Shown here: positions 36,589 to 45,478 of the stretch, piece by piece | Position numbering within the stretch: the first letter of the stretch is position 1 | Layout of the letters: each line of letters begins with the position of its first letter | From: Alphaproteobacteria bacterium | GTDB taxonomy: Bacteria; Pseudomonadota; Alphaproteobacteria; Rs-D84 | DNA length: 59,462 nucleotides | NCBI GenBank assembly: GCA_017615655.1 | Contig: JAFZZS010000007.1 | Span: forward strand, 1 to 59,462 | Direction: 5' to 3' | Made by a program: the position numbers and the translations under genes | The notes under the pieces: model-generated | The model's database searches: none | What the model was told of the DNA's origin: nothing | What the model saw: the letters and a program-made list of their open reading frames with translations, nothing else

Positions 36589-36906
36589 ATGCCGAAAATT
36601 GATTCAAGGTATGATAATATTAACCGTATAGAACGCGACAAAGATCGCCTGGACGAAATTCATCCGCGGACCCGTAATGAACAGATAGAGAGAATGCATG
36701 CAGATTTTATAAAGGGTATCGCAAAATTACAGGAAAGAATCGCAAGTGGTGAAACAGATGCACAATTGGCTGTCGCACGTGAAAAATTAGGCAATACGGC
36801 GTGGAGTTTGGAACATCTGTACGATTATGATTTAACAGAATTTAACTTGGAAGCACTTGGCATCACCCCAAGTATGGGTACACATATCCCACGCGGAAGC
36901 AGATAA
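36589..36906 (+). CDS. Hypothetical helical protein, 105 aa
   Basis: Charged, probably helical throughout: DSRYDNINRIERDKDRLDEI, then QIERMHADFIKGIAKLQERI. No signal peptide. The ribosome-binding site is strong (AAAGGAG). Its TAA overlaps the lgt ATG by one base, so lgt is translationally coupled to it. The family is not recognised. Confidence 0.75.
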   Translation: MPKIDSRYDNINRIERDKDRLDEIHPRTRNEQIERMHADFIKGIAKLQERIASGETDAQLAVAREKLGNTAWSLEHLYDYDLTEFNLEALGITPSMGTHIPRGSR

Positions 36907-37706
36907 TGTCCATCGTAATAACCCCAATTTCACCAGTTGCTTTTTCTGTATTTGGTTTGCCAGTGCGATGGTACGCATTGGCATATATTGCCGCGTTTGT
37001 TGTTGGATATTTTCTGTTGAAACGAATGATGCGGTCAGATAAATGCGCAATAAAGCTATCAAAGAAAGAATTAGATGACTTATTGACCTGGGTTATATTG
37101 GGGGTGATTATTGGTGGTCGGTTAGGATACGTGCTTTTTTATAATTTATCATTCTTTATTTCACACCCGTTGGAAATATTCGCGGTATGGCATGGGGGTA
37201 TGAGTTTTCATGGTGGACTTATCGGTGTAATTATTGCGGCATTCTTGTGCGGACGCAGTTGGTCGCGTGGTTTAAAAATATTAGACTTGCTGTCCATTGT
37301 TGCACCAATTGGGCTTTTCTTTGGGCGAATGGCAAATTTTATAAATATGGAATTGATGGGACGCCCAACAGATTCATCATTAGGTGTGTTTTTTAATGGG
37401 GTTTCAGATGTACCGCGCCATGCCAGTCCAATTTACGAAGGCTTAACCGAAGGCGTGCTGTTGTTCATAATAATGGCACTGTTATACCGTTTTACGAACT
37501 TGCGACGTTGGCCTGGCGCGCTGTGCAGTATAATGGCAATGTGCTATGCAGTATTTAGAATATATTGCGAGCAATTCCGTATGCCTGATACTCAGATTGG
37601 TTTTCTGACATCGTGGGGATTGACCATGGGGCAGTTGCTGTCAGGCGTATTATTTTTATGTGGTTGCGCTCTTTTTTGTGTGGCGGTTGGGTATCGTCGC
37701 AAATAA
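36906..37706 (+). CDS. lgt: Prolipoprotein diacylglyceryl transferase
   Basis: Transfers diacylglycerol from phosphatidylglycerol to the lipobox Cys of prolipoproteins, the first step of lipoprotein maturation. 266 aa, seven membrane segments. Conserved motifs: VRWYALAYIAAF, GGRLGYVLFYN, HGGMSFHGGLIG and GRMANFINMELMGRPT, with the catalytic Arg and His in place. It is consistent with the lipoproteins encoded nearby (LptE, LptM). No terminator is visible after it; tRNA-Asp follows with its own promoter. Confidence 0.95.
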   Translation: MSIVITPISPVAFSVFGLPVRWYALAYIAAFVVGYFLLKRMMRSDKCAIKLSKKELDDLLTWVILGVIIGGRLGYVLFYNLSFFISHPLEIFAVWHGGMSFHGGLIGVIIAAFLCGRSWSRGLKILDLLSIVAPIGLFFGRMANFINMELMGRPTDSSLGVFFNGVSDVPRHASPIYEGLTEGVLLFIIMALLYRFTNLRRWPGALCSIMAMCYAVFRIYCEQFRMPDTQIGFLTSWGLTMGQLLSGVLFLCGCALFCVAVGYRRK

Positions 37707-37738
37707 AATCTAAAATTTATATTTTTACAAAAAAATAC

Positions 37739-37765
37739 TTGATTTTATGATATTCACAGTATAAT
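37739..37765 (+). promoter_or_regulatory. tRNA-Asp / tRNA-Glu promoter
   Basis: TTGATT, 15-base spacer, TATAAT, ending 16 bases before tRNA-Asp. Confidence 0.5.
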
Positions 37766-37781
37766 ATACGAGAACGGCATT

Positions 37782-37859
37782 GGGGTTGTAGCTCAGCTGG
37801 TTTAGAGCGTCTGCCTGTCACGCAGAAGGTCGCGGGTTCGAGCCCCGTCAATCCCGCCA
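37782..37859 (+). tRNA. tRNA-Asp (GTC)
   Basis: GGGGTTG acceptor, anticodon GTC at 37817-37819 in a perfect stem, CGGGTTCGA T-loop, encoded CCA. Confidence 0.95.
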
Positions 37860-37878
37860 GTTTTTTTATGTCAGTTTT

Positions 37879-37953
37879 GGCCCTATCGTCTAATGGTTAG
37901 GACACCGCCCTTTCAAGGCGAGAATCCCGGTTCAAATCCGAGTAGGGCTGCCA
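37879..37953 (+). tRNA. tRNA-Glu (TTC)
   Basis: GGCCCTA acceptor, anticodon loop CTTTCAA (TTC), T-arm CGGTTCAAATC, encoded CCA. Its 3' end is the left border of two repeated cassettes. A collapsed copy of its ends lies at 38740 (TGGCCCTGCCA). Confidence 0.95.
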
Positions 37954-38065
37954 AAAATCAAAACCGACCTTTTGGGTCGGTTTTTTCTTTGTTTTCTAAT
38001 ACTTTCACGAGTTCGTAAATTGGGTGGTAAAAACATAGCCCATTTTGCACATTTACGAACTTCTT
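37948..38065. repeat. Direct repeat R1, copy a
   Basis: An approx. 118-bp sequence starting at CTGCCA of tRNA-Glu. It contains a bidirectional terminator (CCGACC-TTTT-GGGTCGG plus T-run, 37964-37988) and an inverted pair GTTCGTAAAT / ATTTACGAAC, and ends at the stop codon of the minus-strand kinase gene. It is nearly identical to 38743-38862. Confidence 0.85.
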
Positions 38066-38629
38066 TTAATCGAATTGTTTTAAATGCTTATGAACCCGTG
38101 CAAATGTTTCGTCAGGGGTTAAATTTGTAGAATCTAATATCAATCTGTTTGGACTTTTCGAATGAAAAGCACGTGGTAACCAATCCTGTAATAAAACACG
38201 GTATTTGTCTTTATTTGATATTTTGTTACGTTTTCTACGTTGTTCGTTGTCACACCGTTCTAGTAGTGTTTCGGCACTAACATCAAGTTCAATTGGTATG
38301 AAATCGGCATTTAAATTCTTAGCAAATTTCTGTAATTCAGCAGGAAATTTTTCGCCACGCACAATCACACCAGTAAATATATATCGTTTGTGTTGTTTTG
38401 TAGAATTATATTTGCTTAATACATCAAGAAAAATCTTACGAATTGCGATGATGTATTCAGAATATTCCTGCCATTTTTCATCCGAAACTTCGGTCAGACC
38501 TTCAAACAAATCATAAAAATAGTGGTTGTCCATTAAAATACCGCCGCATTTTTCCTGTATTCTTTTAGCAACAGTGTATTTGCCACTGGCGGGCATGCCG
38601 TATACCAAAACAACTTGATTCCGTTTCAT
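38066..38629 (-). CDS. P-loop kinase-like protein (cassette 1)
   Basis: 187 aa from the ATG at 38629, chosen for the AGAGG 5 bases upstream; 38644 is an earlier in-frame ATG without one. Walker A is GMPASGKYT. The LERCDNEQRRKR segment resembles the lid of small nucleoside/shikimate-type kinases or AAA_33/zeta-like phosphotransferases. Substrate unknown. The gene is read from an extended -10 (TGATATAAT, minus strand, 38658-38650). It lies between repeats R1a and R2a, and its neighbour across the next R1 copy is unrelated, so it is a cassette gene. Confidence 0.72.
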   Translation of the reverse strand: MKRNQVVLVYGMPASGKYTVAKRIQEKCGGILMDNHYFYDLFEGLTEVSDEKWQEYSEYIIAIRKIFLDVLSKYNSTKQHKRYIFTGVIVRGEKFPAELQKFAKNLNADFIPIELDVSAETLLERCDNEQRRKRNKISNKDKYRVLLQDWLPRAFHSKSPNRLILDSTNLTPDETFARVHKHLKQFD

Positions 38630-38680
38630 AAAAACCTCTTGCACGACATATTATATCATAAATTTTGCAGAAATGTTTTT

Positions 38681-38730
38681 ATTTCTTTCCCAACCAACAA
38701 CAATTCATGAATAAAATCAACTCGTGAATT
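38681..38730. repeat. Repeat R2, copy a
   Basis: ATTTCTTTCCCAACC followed by an ACAACAA element and ending in CTCGTGAATT. It closes cassette 1 and is similar to 39347-39396. Confidence 0.6.
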
Positions 38731-38742
38731 GCACAGATGGCC

Positions 38743-38862
38743 CTGCCAAAAATCAAAACCGACCTTTTTGGTCGGTTTTTTCTTTGTTTTCCAATCCTTT
38801 CACAAGTTCGTAAGTTGGATGTCAAAAACAACTACCATTTCCCACATTTACGAACTTTTTAA
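38743..38862. repeat. Direct repeat R1, copy b
   Basis: Second copy of R1, with the terminator (CCGACC-TTTTT-GGTCGG) and the GTTCGTAAGT / ATTTACGAAC pair. It is joined to a tRNA-Glu remnant, TGGCCCTGCCA at 38738-38748, which is the tRNA 5' end fused to its 3' end. Confidence 0.85.
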
Positions 38863-38866
38863 TTTG

Positions 38867-39271
38867 TTATCTTTCATTCTCGTTTTTTGTTAAGAATAAT
38901 TTTTTTCTAAATTCGGCATCCCAACGAATATCAGCAACACAATAGCAATATGTTTCTACCGCATTATTCCACATTAAATTTGGTACCCAATATCCCAATT
39001 TACCGTTAGTAAATTTTATACGACACCATGTATATTTTCCATCTTGTTGTGATGGCTGTTCATTTGTATTGTATAGTTTGGCTTCAGTTTTTGATGATAA
39101 TACGTGACATTCTTCAATTACTGGAAATTTTTCTTGTAGATAAAGAAAATACGTTTGAGTCAAACTTTGTGAATACATTTTTTTGCCACGATAATAAATT
39201 GCAGGTTGTCCACCAACAAAAACCCCATCTTTTTTTATAGTGATATATTCTGTATTTGGAATATCTTGCAT
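38867..39271 (-). CDS. Hypothetical protein, SH3b-like (cassette 2)
   Basis: 134 aa from the ATG at 39271. AAAGAG lies 6 bases upstream, and a TTGACT-16-TATTTT promoter (minus strand, 39321-39294) places transcription after the ATG at 39289. The middle third (AKLYNTNEQPSQQDGKYTWC, then RIKFTNGKLGYWVPN) resembles a bacterial SH3 domain: strand, 'DG-x-WCR' and 'NGKLGYW'. No signal peptide, so it is not a typical cell-wall SH3b protein. Function unknown; one of two unrelated genes held between R1 and R2 repeats. Confidence 0.65.
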   Translation of the reverse strand: MQDIPNTEYITIKKDGVFVGGQPAIYYRGKKMYSQSLTQTYFLYLQEKFPVIEECHVLSSKTEAKLYNTNEQPSQQDGKYTWCRIKFTNGKLGYWVPNLMWNNAVETYCYCVADIRWDAEFRKKLFLTKNENER

Positions 39272-39346
39272 TTTATGCTCTTTTTGCATTCAAAAAATAG
39301 CAAAAATCGTTATAAAGTCAAGTTATTACCAGTTAAAAACACCTTA

Positions 39347-39396
39347 ATTTCTTTCCCAACCCGCAACAAATCTTTGATTTCATCGGTTCGTGAATT
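39347..39396. repeat. Repeat R2, copy b
   Basis: ATTTCTTTCCCAACC then a CAACAA element and TTCGTGAATT, with some mismatches to 38681-38730. It marks the far end of cassette 2. Confidence 0.55.
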
Positions 39397-39443
39397 TGGT
39401 GCCAGTTACGCATTTTAATGTATTGTGATAAAGCATTATCCAA

Positions 39444-39472
39444 TTGGAAAAAAGAGAATTTTTTAGTATAAT
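39444..39472 (+). promoter_or_regulatory. Promoter of the M23 peptidase gene
   Basis: TTGGAA, 17-base spacer, TATAAT; the leader to the ATG at 39484 would be only about 4 bases and no ribosome-binding site is seen. Confidence 0.55.
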
Positions 39473-39483
39473 ACTCCTGTACT

Positions 39484-40449
39484 ATGTGGCGTAAAAATTT
39501 CTTTTTATCGGTGTTTGGATTGTGCATGCTAATGCCATTGGGCGTGTATTGCGAGGGATTTCTGCAACCAATATCATTTCCAAAAACTTTTGATGATTTA
39601 AGTTTAGCCGATAGAATGGCCGTCAAAGCCGAAGGATATGCGCCGTTTGCAGACTTGTCGGCGTATGATGTAATTACTATTTTGGAAACTGATGCAGGTA
39701 TAGCCGCAGAAATCGCTGAAAACGAAAATCAAACTTGTGTTTCGGACACATGGTGTCAAGAGCCAGACCAAACGCCAGATACAAAACCAACAACGCCGAG
39801 TATACCAACAAAACCCGGAACATCAAAACCAACAGCGCCATCATTACCCGTTGAAAACGATGGTGGTGGCAGTTATTGCGCAATAAGAAATTCAGAAATT
39901 CCAGCGAACCAGCAAAATCCCGTGGGAAAACCGGTTTTTGAACGTGACTATAAATTCTGTTCAAGGTATGGTTACCGGCAAATATATGGCAAAAATGATC
40001 CTCATCATGGTTTTGATATAGGCTGTACCGAGGCAAATTTCGGAAATCCTGTATTTGCCATAGCTGATGGTGTTGTTGAAAAAGCGCATGTTTGTTCCAA
40101 GGGCAGTTCCGCAGGAAATTATATTTTGATTAATCATAAAAATGGGTTTAAAACGTACTATATGCACCTTGATAAAATGTTTGTAACCGAAGGACAGCAA
40201 GTATCCGCAGGCTGTCAAATTGCCGAGATAGGTTATACTGGCGGTGCAAAAGCAAACAAGCAAGCGTTTGCTAACGAGGCATGCCCAAAAATGCGCAAAA
40301 GTATTTCGCATTTACACTATGAAATTCATTACACAGGTAATCAAACATCACTTACCGCGAATGGTCGAACTATCCCAATAAAACATGGTTTTTCAGGTAA
40401 CAATTCTGTGGATCCAGCGTATTTTATGGATGTACCCCAGCATATGTAA
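39484..40449 (+). CDS. Secreted M23 (LytM) family peptidase
   Basis: 321 aa. Signal peptide (MWRKNFFLSVFGLCMLMPLGVYC), a linker rich in Thr/Pro (about 95-130) and a C-terminal M23 domain. Zinc ligands: HxxxD in HHGFDIG and HxH in HLHYEIH, with the conserved GNYILINHKNGFKTYYMHLD strand between. These residues are complete, so it should cleave peptidoglycan cross-bridges rather than be a degenerate activator. Four extra Cys around the domain may form disulfides. Near-leaderless promoter; own terminator. Confidence 0.9.
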   Translation: MWRKNFFLSVFGLCMLMPLGVYCEGFLQPISFPKTFDDLSLADRMAVKAEGYAPFADLSAYDVITILETDAGIAAEIAENENQTCVSDTWCQEPDQTPDTKPTTPSIPTKPGTSKPTAPSLPVENDGGGSYCAIRNSEIPANQQNPVGKPVFERDYKFCSRYGYRQIYGKNDPHHGFDIGCTEANFGNPVFAIADGVVEKAHVCSKGSSAGNYILINHKNGFKTYYMHLDKMFVTEGQQVSAGCQIAEIGYTGGAKANKQAFANEACPKMRKSISHLHYEIHYTGNQTSLTANGRTIPIKHGFSGNNSVDPAYFMDVPQHM

Positions 40450-40468
40450 TACAATAAAATATCAAATA

Positions 40469-40500
40469 AAAAAACACCGATTTATCCGGCGTTTTTTAAA
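40469..40500. terminator. Terminator between convergent genes
   Basis: AACACCG-ATTTATC-CGGCGTT (one mismatch) with T-run on the plus strand and A-run before it, so it can serve both directions. Confidence 0.6.
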
Positions 40501-40509
40501 GTTATACTA

Positions 40510-40830
40510 TTATTTTTTCTTTGCGTTACGCGATTTTAACAATTCCGCACGCCTTTGGTTACATGCCTTTACAAAGTTCTTATAATCTTTTGATTTCATA
40601 AAGAACAGATGAGATTCTTCGTCGTTTGCCTCAATTGTCCGAACATCGCGCATGTCAGAATAAACTACATAATCGCCAACGGTCCATTTGATAGATGTAG
40701 AAAGAATTTCACCTTCGTATTCAAGTTTATCAACTTGTTTGAATACTGATACTGTAGGAATTAAATCCATCAAAGTTTGTACTTGTAATAAATATTCTTC
40801 ATGAATGTTCGTGTTAGATTTATTTGCCAT
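40510..40830 (-). CDS. Hypothetical protein, 106 aa
   Basis: Cytosolic, no signal peptide. The middle shows short strands (SIKWTVGDYVVYSDMRDVR) and the end is basic (RRAELLKSRNAKKK). AAAGGATTAG lies before the ATG. Family not recognised. Convergent with the M23 gene and divergent from lptM. Confidence 0.65.
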   Translation of the reverse strand: MANKSNTNIHEEYLLQVQTLMDLIPTVSVFKQVDKLEYEGEILSTSIKWTVGDYVVYSDMRDVRTIEANDEESHLFFMKSKDYKNFVKACNQRRAELLKSRNAKKK

Positions 40831-40910
40831 TTCTAATCCTTTATACCTGTTGTATTACGATGGTAATATAATATGACGTATTTTTATATTTGTCAACCAG
40901 TTATTACAAA

Positions 40911-40939
40911 TTGCTTATTTGCTAGAGGTGTGTTATAAT
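40911..40939 (+). promoter_or_regulatory. lptM promoter, predicted leaderless
   Basis: TTGCTT, 17-base spacer, TATAAT, then 8 bases to the lptM ATG. Confidence 0.5.
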
Positions 40940-40947
40940 TCTCTATC

Positions 40948-41064
40948 ATGAAGAAATTGTTGTTATTTTTTATTTGTATATCAGTTTTGGCGTTATCTGC
41001 GTGTGGTGTAAAGTCTGGCCTGGAACGCCCAAATGGTCCATTACGCGATTATCCGGTGTATTAA
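40948..41064 (+). CDS. lptM: Small lipoprotein, LptM/YifL-like
   Basis: 38 aa. Signal MKKLLLFFICISVLALS followed by the lipobox LSAC and then CGVKSGLERPNG, the short Cys-Gly-x-Lys pattern of LptM, which helps LptD fold with LptE. Residues after position 32 are DYPVY. Its stop codon is 1 base before the ATG of the next gene, so that gene is probably coupled. LptE is encoded at 49631 and would be a partner; LptD is not in the window. The call rests on motif and size only. Confidence 0.75.
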   Translation: MKKLLLFFICISVLALSACGVKSGLERPNGPLRDYPVY

Positions 41065-41065
41065 T

Positions 41066-42442
41066 ATGATAGAATCATTCAAAATTTATCGGGTTGTTAA
41101 TGATAATGATGAATACAAATTGTTGCCCACAGATTCTGTGCCAGGTGATTCCGTATGTACGGTATATATTGGTGGAAATGGTATCATAAACGAAAAACGC
41201 GCTACCCGCCTTGGTGCAATCGTGGATAAAGAAATTCTACGCGACGTTGCTGATATCCCAAATTATGTGATTATGTATGATGCATTAGAAGTTGCCGATA
41301 ATCGTTCAGAACGTCTGGTCGAGATGGATAAAAATGCAGATAATGTTTTACCACGAACTGATGTTTCGGCGGTAATTTATTTAAATGAAAAAAATATTGA
41401 TGTCGCATACCGGCGTCGTGTTTTGCCGTTACTGATAAATAATGGTCCACGTGGAATATGGCGTATTCAGTTCGCTGTTGAGGGTGATAACGAAGAAATC
41501 GTGTCGCGTTTGATGCAAAAAATAAACACAACAATGCGATGGTTAAATTTTGATCAAGGCGTCATTTTTGCGACATTAAATATGGTGTTAACGCATTCGT
41601 ACCAATATACTGATTTTACACCGCAGTACCCCGCCGAGATATTTGAAAAAATATTATTGCCGCGTATATCGGATGGGCGTGGAAATCGTATTGATATTGA
41701 TACCGCATTACGCCAGATTCGTAAAATAAATCTGTTGGCACAATGTCATGGTGGGCACGTGGTGCGTGTGATGGAGCAAAGTATGACCGCGGCTATGAAA
41801 AAAATGGGGTACACTGAAACTGAAATAAATCGCATAATGTCCCAGGTTCTTGTTGCAGCATATGCGCCGTCATGTGCAATGGGAAATTCAAAGTTTCAAT
41901 TTATTGGATTTATGTCAATATATGATTATGTTGTCGATGTGCCAAATAATTGGGTGTTCCGATTTATTTCTGATAACCGCGTTGCCGAAGCAGATCGTTT
42001 TAGTACCGGTGTCAAAGATTGGGAATGGAAATTGCCCCCGATGTTCCTTGGGGGGCGTGATGGCAATATATTTCTTGTTAAACAGCGTTTTAAATACCTT
42101 GATGCACCAAACTCAATTGGACGCGAAGAGCACAATGATTTACATTATTTTCCGACAACAAACGCAACGGATGATGGTAAATTGTTGGGGACTTTGGCGC
42201 ATAATGTTATTGTGAACGGTATCAGAAATTCATTGACCCAGGATAATAGATACACACCACTCCCCCCGATTGATGAATTGATATTAGATAATCCAAATGA
42301 TGCGAAAATAAAAAATATGTTTATGAAAATGACGGCATCTGGGAATGAATTTATGCGTAGTGTATATAACTATGCCCGAATGCACAATATCGAAATACAT
42401 CCGCCGTACCAAGTAATACCGTACTCAGAATTAAAAAGGTAA
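41066..42442 (+). CDS. Hypothetical cytosolic protein, 458 aa
   Basis: Start at 41066 directly after the lptM stop (TAA-T-ATG). No signal peptide, no membrane helix, no motif I recognise. It is rich in alternating charged/aromatic sequence, with a well-mixed alpha/beta profile. The segments LAQCHGGHVVRVMEQSM and a later FLGGRDGNIFLVKQRF look like conserved folds but lack known active-site patterns. Coupling to a lipoprotein gene that helps outer-membrane assembly hints at an envelope-related role, but this is weak. Own terminator downstream. Confidence 0.7.
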   Translation: MIESFKIYRVVNDNDEYKLLPTDSVPGDSVCTVYIGGNGIINEKRATRLGAIVDKEILRDVADIPNYVIMYDALEVADNRSERLVEMDKNADNVLPRTDVSAVIYLNEKNIDVAYRRRVLPLLINNGPRGIWRIQFAVEGDNEEIVSRLMQKINTTMRWLNFDQGVIFATLNMVLTHSYQYTDFTPQYPAEIFEKILLPRISDGRGNRIDIDTALRQIRKINLLAQCHGGHVVRVMEQSMTAAMKKMGYTETEINRIMSQVLVAAYAPSCAMGNSKFQFIGFMSIYDYVVDVPNNWVFRFISDNRVAEADRFSTGVKDWEWKLPPMFLGGRDGNIFLVKQRFKYLDAPNSIGREEHNDLHYFPTTNATDDGKLLGTLAHNVIVNGIRNSLTQDNRYTPLPPIDELILDNPNDAKIKNMFMKMTASGNEFMRSVYNYARMHNIEIHPPYQVIPYSELKR

Positions 42443-42443
42443 A

Positions 42444-42468
42444 CCCGCACATGTATGCGGTTTTTTAA
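42444..42468 (+). terminator. Terminator after the 41066 gene
   Basis: CCCGCA-CATGTA-TGCGG then TTTTTT. Confidence 0.8.
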
Positions 42469-42472
42469 TTTT

Positions 42473-42557
<85 letters not shown>

Positions 42558-42596
42558 ATGTGTTTATACGCCACAGTATGTTATGATAAAAAAGAC

Positions 42597-42625
42597 TTGA
42601 TTTCCAGTAAAAAATAACCTAAAAT
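42597..42625 (+). promoter_or_regulatory. rpmG promoter
   Basis: TTGATT, 17-base spacer, TAAAAT. Confidence 0.5.
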
Positions 42626-42657
42626 CGCGTGCAGTACAAATAAAAAAGGCAAATAAA

Positions 42658-42831
42658 ATGGCATCTAAAAAAGGCAGCAAAGAAATTATTAAACTGGAAA
42701 ACAAGGAAACCGGTTATTTTTACACTGTAAAAAAGAATAATAAAACCGCAACAGGTAAAGTAAAACGTCGCAAATATGATCCAAAATTGCGTAAACACGT
42801 TGAAATGACCGAGGCGAAAATGCCACACTAA
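42658..42831 (+). CDS. rpmG: 50S ribosomal protein L33
   Basis: 57 aa, starting MASKKGSKEIIKLENKETGY and ending KMPH. The motif GYFYTVKKNNK and RRKYDPKLRKHVEMTEAK match bL33. It lacks the Cys pairs of the zinc-binding form, so it is the Zn-free (C-minus) type. Weak ribosome-binding site (AAGGC), own promoter and terminator. Confidence 0.95.
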   Translation: MASKKGSKEIIKLENKETGYFYTVKKNNKTATGKVKRRKYDPKLRKHVEMTEAKMPH

Positions 42832-42909
42832 TAGTGTTAGTGGCTAGTGATTAGTAAAAAACGGCGCATTACGCGCCGTTTCTTTTACTAACAACTAACA
42901 CTAATCACT
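42832..42909. repeat. Palindromic terminator repeat (TTAGTG family)
   Basis: A GGCGC-stem terminator (42858-42886) is flanked left by TAGTGTTAGTGGCTAGTGAT and right by ACTAACAACTAACACTAATC, which are partly complementary. The left arm and stem match 13850-13896, and the right arm matches 24361-24388. Confidence 0.7.
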
Positions 42910-42914
42910 TTCCA

Positions 42915-45146
42915 CTATTTACCGAACTTACCACTGCGTGGGAAACCGACTGGTATAGTGTGTCCCTGGGATGCGCGTTTGCCAACCCAAGGTTTCCAAT
43001 CGTCTAATTTTGTTGTGCCACGACCCGTTGTCCAACCAAAACCATTCGCCGCGTCAAAGAACATTACATCCAGCACATATGTTCGTTCAGCGTTATATTT
43101 CTGAAGTATTACACCCTTGCCACGAATCATTTCGGGGATTTCGGATGTTGCAAATATTAACAATTTATCATTTGAGCCCGACATTGCCACCGTATCACCC
43201 GTAACCGCGACACAGAATGTGGCTGGATTTCTATCATCAACATTCATAACCTGTTTTCCAGTGCGTGTCTGTGCAACGCAATTTTCACCCAGCACGATAA
43301 ACCCATTTCCGTGACGCGACACCACAAGGTATTTTTCCGTCGTATCTAATACGAATGCAGATACAATGGTTTCTTCGGCACCAATGTCCGCCATCATGCG
43401 TACGGATTCACCAAATCCACGTGCCGATGGCAAATCGTTTGCCGTCAATGTAAACATACGGCCTGATGAACCAAACAGATTAATCTTATCGGTTGACATT
43501 GCATGAAATGCGAACTGTAATTCATCACCTTCTTTGAATTTCAAATCCAGGTTATTTAAATCCATGTGACCTTTGGCCGCGCGAATCCAGCCCATTGTAG
43601 ACAGAATTACCGTAACAGGTTCTTTTTCAATAAATTCTTCGGCATTGACAACGATTTCTTCGGTTGCGGGTGCCCATGTGGTACGACGACGACCAAGTGC
43701 GGTCTTTTTATCATATTGCTTTTTAATATCTGCAAACCATGCCTTGATTTGATTATTCTGAATTTCTTCGTCCCCAAGCAGCGCAATCAGTTGTTCGCGT
43801 TCATTACGCAGATTTTTATCTTCGCGCCGAATTTCCATTTCTTCCAATTTACGCAATGCGCGCAGACGCGTGTTCAGAATTGATTCAACCTGAATTTCTG
43901 TTAATTGAAATTCCGACATTAATACGGCCTTTGGATCATCCTCGGTCCGTATAATTTCGATAACGCGATCCAAATTCAGATATACAACAAGCAGTCCGCC
44001 AAGAATTTCCAAGCGTCTGTCGATATTTCCAAGACGCCATTTCGTACGGCGTAGTAAAACATTTTTCTGGTGCCGGATAAATTCAGTTAATACATCGCAA
44101 ATACCCATAACGCGCGGCGCACCGTTGGAATCAATCACATTAAAGTTCATATTAAACTTGTATTCCAAATCGGTCATCGCAAAAAGATGAGCCATCATCT
44201 TATCCGCAGGAACATTGCGATTTTTTGGTGTTATAACAATTCGAATGTCGGTGGTCGATTCATCAGAAATATCATCAACCAGTGGCAATTTCTTGGTATC
44301 GACCATTTCCCCAATCTGTTCCACCAATTTTGATTTAATAATGCCATATGGAATTTCGGTAATTACAACTTGGTATCCACCGCGCTCAAGTTCCTCTATC
44401 TCGTATCTGGCGCGAATTCTAAAAGCCCCCTTGCCAGATTCATAGGTTTTAACAATAGCGTTAAAATCGTCAACCAAAACACCACCGGTTGGAAAATCGG
44501 GACCAATCATTTTACGCATAACCTGTGCAGTCGTGGCATCTGGTTTATCAACCATCAGGGTCAATGCATCGCAAACCTCGGCCACGTTGTGTGTAGGAAT
44601 GTTTGTTGCCATACCTACTGCGATACCCATACCCCCATTGGCCAGCAAGTTTGGAAAAGCCCCCGGCATAACCGTTGGTTCGGTAGTCGTGCCATCAAAA
44701 TTTGGCATCATGTCAACGCTATCTTCGTCGATACCCTCCATAATCAGCATTGCCGCATCAGTCATTTTTGATTCTGTGTAACGGTATGCAGCCTGGGGGT
44801 CACCATCTATGTTTCCAAAATTACCTTGACCATCGATCAATGGATAGCGGACAGAGAAATCCTGGGCAAGACGAACCATGGCGTCATAAACAGACGAATC
44901 GCCATGTGGATGATAATGCCCAAGTACATCACCAACAACCGTCGCACATTTGCGAAACGCCGCTGATGGCGATAATTTCTGGCGCAACATGGAATATAAA
45001 ATACGGCGGTGTACTGGTTTCAATCCATCACGAACATCGGGCAGGGCACGCGATACAATCGTACTTACCGCATAGGATAAATAACGCGTCGAAAGTGCGT
45101 CCGCCAACTGTTGTGAATCAATTTTTTCAACTATTTCTTTAACCAT
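42915..45146 (-). CDS. parC: DNA topoisomerase IV subunit A
   Basis: 743 aa. The active-site Tyr lies in [12 protein letters not shown] motif [14 protein letters not shown], and the GMG loop [18 protein letters not shown] is present. The C-terminal domain has five to six GyrA/ParC blades but no GyrA box (QRRGGKG), so it is ParC rather than GyrA. It decatenates daughter chromosomes with ParE (not in the window). No ribosome-binding site is seen near the ATG. The gene runs with the zapA pair in the same direction upstream. Confidence 0.95.
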   Translation of the reverse strand: MVKEIVEKIDSQQLADALSTRYLSYAVSTIVSRALPDVRDGLKPVHRRILYSMLRQKLSPSAAFRKCATVVGDVLGHYHPHGDSSVYDAMVRLAQDFSVRYPLIDGQGNFGNIDGDPQAAYRYTESKMTDAAMLIMEGIDEDSVDMMPNFDGTTTEPTVMPGAFPNLLANGGMGIAVGMATNIPTHNVAEVCDALTLMVDKPDATTAQVMRKMIGPDFPTGGVLVDDFNAIVKTYESGKGAFRIRARYEIEELERGGYQVVITEIPYGIIKSKLVEQIGEMVDTKKLPLVDDISDESTTDIRIVITPKNRNVPADKMMAHLFAMTDLEYKFNMNFNVIDSNGAPRVMGICDVLTEFIRHQKNVLLRRTKWRLGNIDRRLEILGGLLVVYLNLDRVIEIIRTEDDPKAVLMSEFQLTEIQVESILNTRLRALRKLEEMEIRREDKNLRNEREQLIALLGDEEIQNNQIKAWFADIKKQYDKKTALGRRRTTWAPATEEIVVNAEEFIEKEPVTVILSTMGWIRAAKGHMDLNNLDLKFKEGDELQFAFHAMSTDKINLFGSSGRMFTLTANDLPSARGFGESVRMMADIGAEETIVSAFVLDTTEKYLVVSRHGNGFIVLGENCVAQTRTGKQVMNVDDRNPATFCVAVTGDTVAMSGSNDKLLIFATSEIPEMIRGKGVILQKYNAERTYVLDVMFFDAANGFGWTTGRGTTKLDDWKPWVGKRASQGHTIPVGFPRSGKFGK

Positions 45147-45199
45147 AACGATATAAAACTAGAACATTTCAAAAAAAATAACAACCAAAAAAGTGGGAA

Positions 45200-45478
45200 T
45201 TATTGGCTAATTTTGTTTTTAATCTCACGTATACGTGCCAAAATTTCACGCAAATCTGCATCGGTTACAGATGGTGTCGGGCGGTTGCGAACCTCGTCCG
45301 CAAGGACAATACACAGGGTCGCCAACAGGGAACTTTCAGGTAACGGACCAATTTTATCCAGAATCTCTCGCGCACGCACGTCAACCATTTGACCAAGTTC
45401 AATCAAACGCCCCTCTTGACCGTCTTCACAGCCCATAGGATAACTTTTATTGACAATAGGTATAGAAACTACACTCAT
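45200..45478 (-). CDS. zapA: Cell division protein ZapA
   Basis: 92 aa. Opens with the ZapA fold: strand SVVSIPIVNKSYPMGCEDGQ, then a helix with RLIELGQMVD and a long helix ending LADEVRNR. ZapA bundles FtsZ filaments at the division site. It overlaps the preceding coiled-coil gene by 4 bases (ATGA), so they are co-translated, the arrangement usual in Alphaproteobacteria. The C-terminal 20 residues form a coiled coil (EILARIREIKNKI). Confidence 0.88.
   Translation of the reverse strand: MSVVSIPIVNKSYPMGCEDGQEGRLIELGQMVDVRAREILDKIGPLPESSLLATLCIVLADEVRNRPTPSVTDADLREILARIREIKNKISQ

Noticed and set aside
37948..39396. Integron attC sites
   Set aside because: The inverted pair GTTCGTAAAT/ATTTACGAAC does not show the RYYYAAC/GTTRRRY order, no integrase is near, and the cassettes bear their own promoters.
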